DNA of 8,582 nucleotides from Rhodospirillales bacterium (GTDB lineage Bacteria; Pseudomonadota; Alphaproteobacteria; Acetobacterales; Acetobacteraceae), in assembly GCA_025350425.1 (NCBI GenBank), contig JANXXW010000330.1, positions 1 to 8,582 of the forward strand, written 5' to 3'. Numbering within the stretch: the stretch's first letter is position 1; every line of letters starts with the position of its first letter. The notes below the pieces were generated by a model. It was not told the DNA's origin, did no database searches, and worked only from the letters and a program-made list of their open reading frames with translations. This document shows, one piece after another, positions 6,149 to 8,582 of the stretch. A program made the position numbers and the translations under genes.

Positions 6149-7500
6149 GTCGCGGCGATCGTAAATGATTCGTTCGTCGCTGGTGCTGCCAACGGTAGTT
6201 CGATCCGACACCAAACCCCACCTGAGCGGAACACAAGTGTGGTCTGAGCCTGAAGCTCATACGGCAGGCCTTTTTCGATCAGTTCCCGGCCGAAGCCGAC
6301 CTGCTCGGGAAGCAGATCAATAATTTCCACTCCCTTCTCTTGCCACTCAAGCACAAGATGCTTGTCCTCTCTGTGCGAGAGAACATGCCAATTCACCGAT
6401 ATTGTCCCTCCCCTCACCGCCAGCGCCCCAAACTTCAAAGCGTTGGTTGTCAGTTCGTGTATCGCAAGGCCGAGAGTTTGCGCGGTCCGATCCGTCAGTG
6501 AAATCGACGGGCCCTCGATGGTCACTTGATCACCCTGGGCGACACCCTGAGCGTAAAGCTCTTCGCTCACCAATTCCTCAAGATCGACCAATCCATCCGG
6601 CGTCCGAGCCAATACGCCCTGAGTACGAGAGATCGCGCTAAAGCGCCCGTTGAAGTGAGCGCCGAATTCCTCAAGGTTTGAAGTGGTATCCAGTGTACGC
6701 GTCAATACAGAACGTACGACGGCTAGGATATTCTTGACCCGGTGTTGAAGCTCGTTAAGAAGTAATTGCTGCCGCTCTTCCGCGCGATGTCGCTTATGGA
6801 CGTTTGCAAATGAGCCATACCACCCAATTATGATGCCATATCTGTCTCGCTTGACTGAGGCGCGTCCTAAAAACCAACTCCAGGCACCAGCAGCCGTTCG
6901 TAATCGAAATTCAAGCTCAAACTCACCGTCCGAAGCGGATGCCTCCGCCCAACCGGCTTTGGTGCGAGCGAGGTCGTTTGGATGGATGGCTGTCAACCAG
7001 CCCTGCCCTAGCGCGGAACTTTCGGCCATGCCGGTGAACTCGTAGAAACGCGGATTTACGTAGTTCCAGGCCATTTCCGGGTTTGTTGTGAACAGGAAAG
7101 ACGGTGTGACGCTTGCGAGTAGCCGGAGGCGTTCTTGGCTCTCCAACAAGGAAGTTTCAAGCCGCGTGATCGCACCAATATTCGTGAAGGTTAGCGTCAC
7201 GCCACCGACTTCACCGGCCGCGGTGTAACAGGGCATCGCACAAACTCTGAACGGACAGCCTGTTCGGGAGTTGGAAACATCCCGTTCCTGACGTTGCAGC
7301 GTGCGAAGAACGTCACGGCAATCCTCGGCAAGTTCGTCATAGTGGAGGTATGAACTTACCGCCTCGATTGGGCGGCCATAGACATCCCCGCCTAGCTCGA
7401 ATAACTCAACCATGGCGGGTGTGAATGCTCTGACCCGCAAGCTTACGTCCAGCGCAAGAAGAGGGACGCCAGTGCTCTCAAGAGCGTTTCGGACGTCCAT
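6145..7500 (-). CDS. PAS-PAS-HWE sensor histidine kinase (soluble)
   Basis: From the ATG at 7500 the protein has 451 residues. Residues 1-110 form a PAS domain whose ALESTGVPLLALD...LRVRAFTPA pattern and GGVTLTFTNI end resemble the PAS found in CheB/CheR hybrid proteins. Residues 119-238 form a second PAS/PAC (FLFTTNPEMAWNYVNPRFYEFTG ends near 156; GAWSWFLGRASVKRD). The kinase core follows: phospho-acceptor His253 in LNELQHRVKNILAVV, N-box HELTTNA at 348-354, WQE at 386-388 (the HWE signature is the N-box His plus WxE), and GFGRELIEKGLPYEL near 402. There is no transmembrane helix, so it is a cytoplasmic sensor. The start at 7500 has GGAA seven bases upstream; the ATG at 7512 is possible, while extension to 7692 adds AT-rich residues unlike any domain. 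It is the first gene of a three-gene operon. Confidence 0.9.
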   Translation of the reverse strand: MDVRNALESTGVPLLALDVSLRVRAFTPAMVELFELGGDVYGRPIEAVSSYLHYDELAEDCRDVLRTLQRQERDVSNSRTGCPFRVCAMPCYTAAGEVGGVTLTFTNIGAITRLETSLLESQERLRLLASVTPSFLFTTNPEMAWNYVNPRFYEFTGMAESSALGQGWLTAIHPNDLARTKAGWAEASASDGEFELEFRLRTAAGAWSWFLGRASVKRDRYGIIIGWYGSFANVHKRHRAEERQQLLLNELQHRVKNILAVVRSVLTRTLDTTSNLEEFGAHFNGRFSAISRTQGVLARTPDGLVDLEELVSEELYAQGVAQGDQVTIEGPSISLTDRTAQTLGLAIHELTTNALKFGALAVRGGTISVNWHVLSHREDKHLVLEWQEKGVEIIDLLPEQVGFGRELIEKGLPYELQAQTTLVFRSGGVWCRIELPLAAPATNESFTIAAT

Positions 7501-7532
7501 TTCAATTTCCATCCGAGACTTCGGAACTTGAA

Positions 7533-7542
7533 CGTTCGAACG
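7533..7542. repeat. 10-base palindrome upstream of the kinase start
   Basis: CGTTCGAACG is its own reverse complement and lies 32 bases upstream of the ATG at 7500. Its CGTT/AACG arms match those of the dyad at 7656-7668. It is a candidate operator for the Crp/Fnr protein or another dimeric regulator. Confidence 0.4.
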
Positions 7543-7655
7543 GTAATTCCCGATTGTTGACGTCACCGCTGGGTAGCCTCTCGGTTTTACAAATCTAAGC
7601 TGGATGGATAACAATAAAAAGTACGATTTTGTACACTGTATTGCCTTAATGTGAG

Positions 7656-7668
7656 CGTTTGATAAACG
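7656..7668. repeat. 13-base dyad CGTTT-GAT-AAACG
   Basis: Two perfect 5-base arms flank a 3-base centre in the AT-rich part of the kinase upstream region. The arms share CGTT/AACG with the palindrome at 7533-7542. It is a candidate operator; it does not match the Fnr box (TTGAT-N4-ATCAA). Confidence 0.4.
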
Positions 7669-7760
7669 ATTTCTGGAGCCACGTACCATCATATGTTAGA
7701 ATTTAACGGTGGACCATCGATATTGTTTGCCTGCCGCAACCAAGGCCCCGAGTGCTCATT

Positions 7761-7808
7761 GGCTTAAAGATGGGAACCGCACAGATCGTTACTGCTTGAA
7801 TTTAAGCC
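7761..7808. repeat. 8-base inverted repeat with 32-base loop
   Basis: GGCTTAAA at 7761-7768 is the exact reverse complement of TTTAAGCC at 7801-7808. It lies 30 bases after the stop codon of the right-hand kinase on the - strand. The 32-base loop contains a weak inner CAG/CTG pairing. No T-run follows on the - strand, so a standard terminator is unlikely. It may be an mRNA end structure or an operator. Confidence 0.35.
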
Positions 7809-7837
7809 GGTGTGGCACAGTCGATCGGCGGGTGGGC

Positions 7838-8582
7838 CTAAGTAGGAACGTTTGCCAAAGCGATCACGACAACGCAGCAGACCCCATCAGACGTGAAGTC
7901 GAGGCTTGTCTTGGCGTTCAACTGGTAAGGTAACGCCGACTCGATAAGTTCACGCCCATAACCTCGCCTGGGTACCGGCCCCGCGGGCATCCGGACTCCA
8001 CTTTCTTGCCAGTGAAGTGATAGATGCCGAGAACCGTCCTCAAGATCGGTCACATGCCAACACACCGAAAGACGACCTTCCAGCTGCGAAAGGGCTCCGT
8101 ATTTTACAGCGTTGGTGGCCAATTCGTGGAGCGCGAGCGCAAGCGGAAGCATCTGCGTCTCCGGGATCTCGACCGCTGGCCCATCGATCGTGATGCGGTC
8201 ATGGTATTTATGAACGTAAACCGCGAGTTCCGCGTCCACGAGATCGGCGAGCCCAAGAGACCTTGTTGCTCCGCTTAGCAGTGCTTGGGTACGAGAAATT
8301 GCCAATAGACGAGCGTCGTAGTCATCCCGGGCAGGCCCGCTTTCGAGAGTAAGAGCCGCCATAGATCGTACGACGGCAATTATATTTCGGAGACGATGCT
8401 GCAACTCCGAAACAAGTATTTCCTGCTTTGCCTGCAATGACATAAGATCATGGATATCGGTGCTAAAGCCCGCCCACATCTCCGTTGCCCCGCACGTTGA
8501 CAAAACTATCACGGCACGTGAACGACACCATCTTACGTCGCCATCTGCATGTATGATACTACATTGAAAACTGAGCACTTGC
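7838..8582 (-). CDS. HWE histidine kinase, C-terminal part (gene runs off the window)
   Basis: The frame is open to the right edge, so only the last 246 or so residues are visible; the GTG at 8578 is probably internal. The fragment begins in the second half of a PAS/PAC domain (IIHADGDVRWCRSRA, then MWAGFSTDIHD). The HWE kinase core follows: phospho-acceptor His in VSELQHRLRNIIAVV (about fragment residue 61), N-box HELATNA (151-157), the HWQE segment (189-192), and GYGRELIESALPYQL (206-220). It is clearly paralogous to the kinase downstream, sharing LQHR, AISRTQ, ALHEL/AIHEL, WQE and GRELIE blocks in the same order. No receiver gene follows it directly; its partner may be the receiver at 5729-6148 or one encoded elsewhere. 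Stop is TAG at 7840-7838. Confidence 0.9.
   Translation of the reverse strand, partial: QVLSFQCSIIHADGDVRWCRSRAVIVLSTCGATEMWAGFSTDIHDLMSLQAKQEILVSELQHRLRNIIAVVRSMAALTLESGPARDDYDARLLAISRTQALLSGATRSLGLADLVDAELAVYVHKYHDRITIDGPAVEIPETQMLPLALALHELATNAVKYGALSQLEGRLSVCWHVTDLEDGSRHLSLHWQESGVRMPAGPVPRRGYGRELIESALPYQLNAKTSLDFTSDGVCCVVVIALANVPT

Larger units (their letters stand above)
7501..7837. promoter_or_regulatory. Intergenic region carrying the kinase operon promoter and several dyads
   Basis: This 337-base stretch between the two kinase genes is AT-richer than the genes and should hold the promoter of the kinase-receiver-Crp operon. I could not fit a convincing sigma-70 promoter or an EcfG-type promoter (GGAAC, 16-18 bases, CGTT). 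It holds the inverted repeats listed separately. Frames that stay open here, including the N-terminal extension of the kinase frame to 7692 and a + strand frame from 7709, have no recognisable protein features. Confidence 0.45.

Noticed and set aside
6149..6214. Response regulator start at 6214
   Set aside because: The ATG at 6148 gives a normal receiver N-terminus and an ATGA overlap with the kinase stop, matching the next junction.
7501..7692. Kinase start at 7692, adding 64 residues
   Set aside because: The added residues match no domain, the DNA is AT-rich and carries promoter-like dyads, and the ATG at 7500 has a better ribosome binding site.
7501..7837. EcfG (general stress sigma) promoter upstream of the kinase operon
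   Set aside because: GGAA- and CGTT-like words occur, but none with the required 16-18 base spacing in the right orientation.
7709..7933. + strand frame of 74 codons in the gap between the kinases
   Set aside because: It starts with GTG without a ribosome binding site, runs into the antisense of a clear kinase gene and has no protein-like features.

Overview
The window looks like chromosomal DNA of an alphaproteobacterium, probably of the Rhizobiales or Acetobacteraceae type. This is inferred from the two HWE-family histidine kinases, a Crp/Fnr regulator of the class often found beside such kinases, a TAXI-type TRAP binding protein, and the fairly GC-rich coding sequence. I see no RNA gene, transposase, CRISPR array or phage gene.

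Layout: the genes form two convergent blocks. The + strand block (about 274-4896) holds a small unknown protein with a strong ribosome binding site and a GT2-fold glycosyltransferase with altered catalytic motifs. A second glycosyltransferase-like protein with an intact DSD motif follows, overlapping the first by an ATGA junction. Next come a single-pass membrane protein with a long proline-rich spacer and a C-terminal Sel1-like region, a TAXI-family periplasmic binding protein starting 11 bases later, and a 61-residue tail-anchored membrane protein. The AT-richer stretch 1-273 has no convincing gene.

The - strand block (4944-8582, read right to left) starts with the C-terminal part of an HWE histidine kinase that runs off the right edge. 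A 337-base gap with several inverted repeats follows. Then comes a tight three-gene operon, PAS-PAS-HWE kinase, single-domain response regulator and Crp/Fnr regulator, with 4-base ATGA overlaps at both junctions. The kinase's first PAS domain resembles the one normally fused to CheB/CheR chemotaxis proteins.

How the genes may work together (inference): the - strand operon looks like a soluble sensory relay in which the kinase phosphorylates the receiver, with transcriptional output through the co-translated Crp/Fnr protein or through the general stress response that HWE kinases often feed. The + strand block looks like an envelope module: two GT-A proteins that may modify a surface glycan, and a membrane-anchored Sel1 protein paired with a periplasmic binding protein that has no TRAP permease nearby. 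The most unusual points are the loss of two acidic catalytic motifs in the GT2 protein, the orphan Sel1-TAXI pair, and two related CGTT/AACG dyads upstream of the kinase operon.
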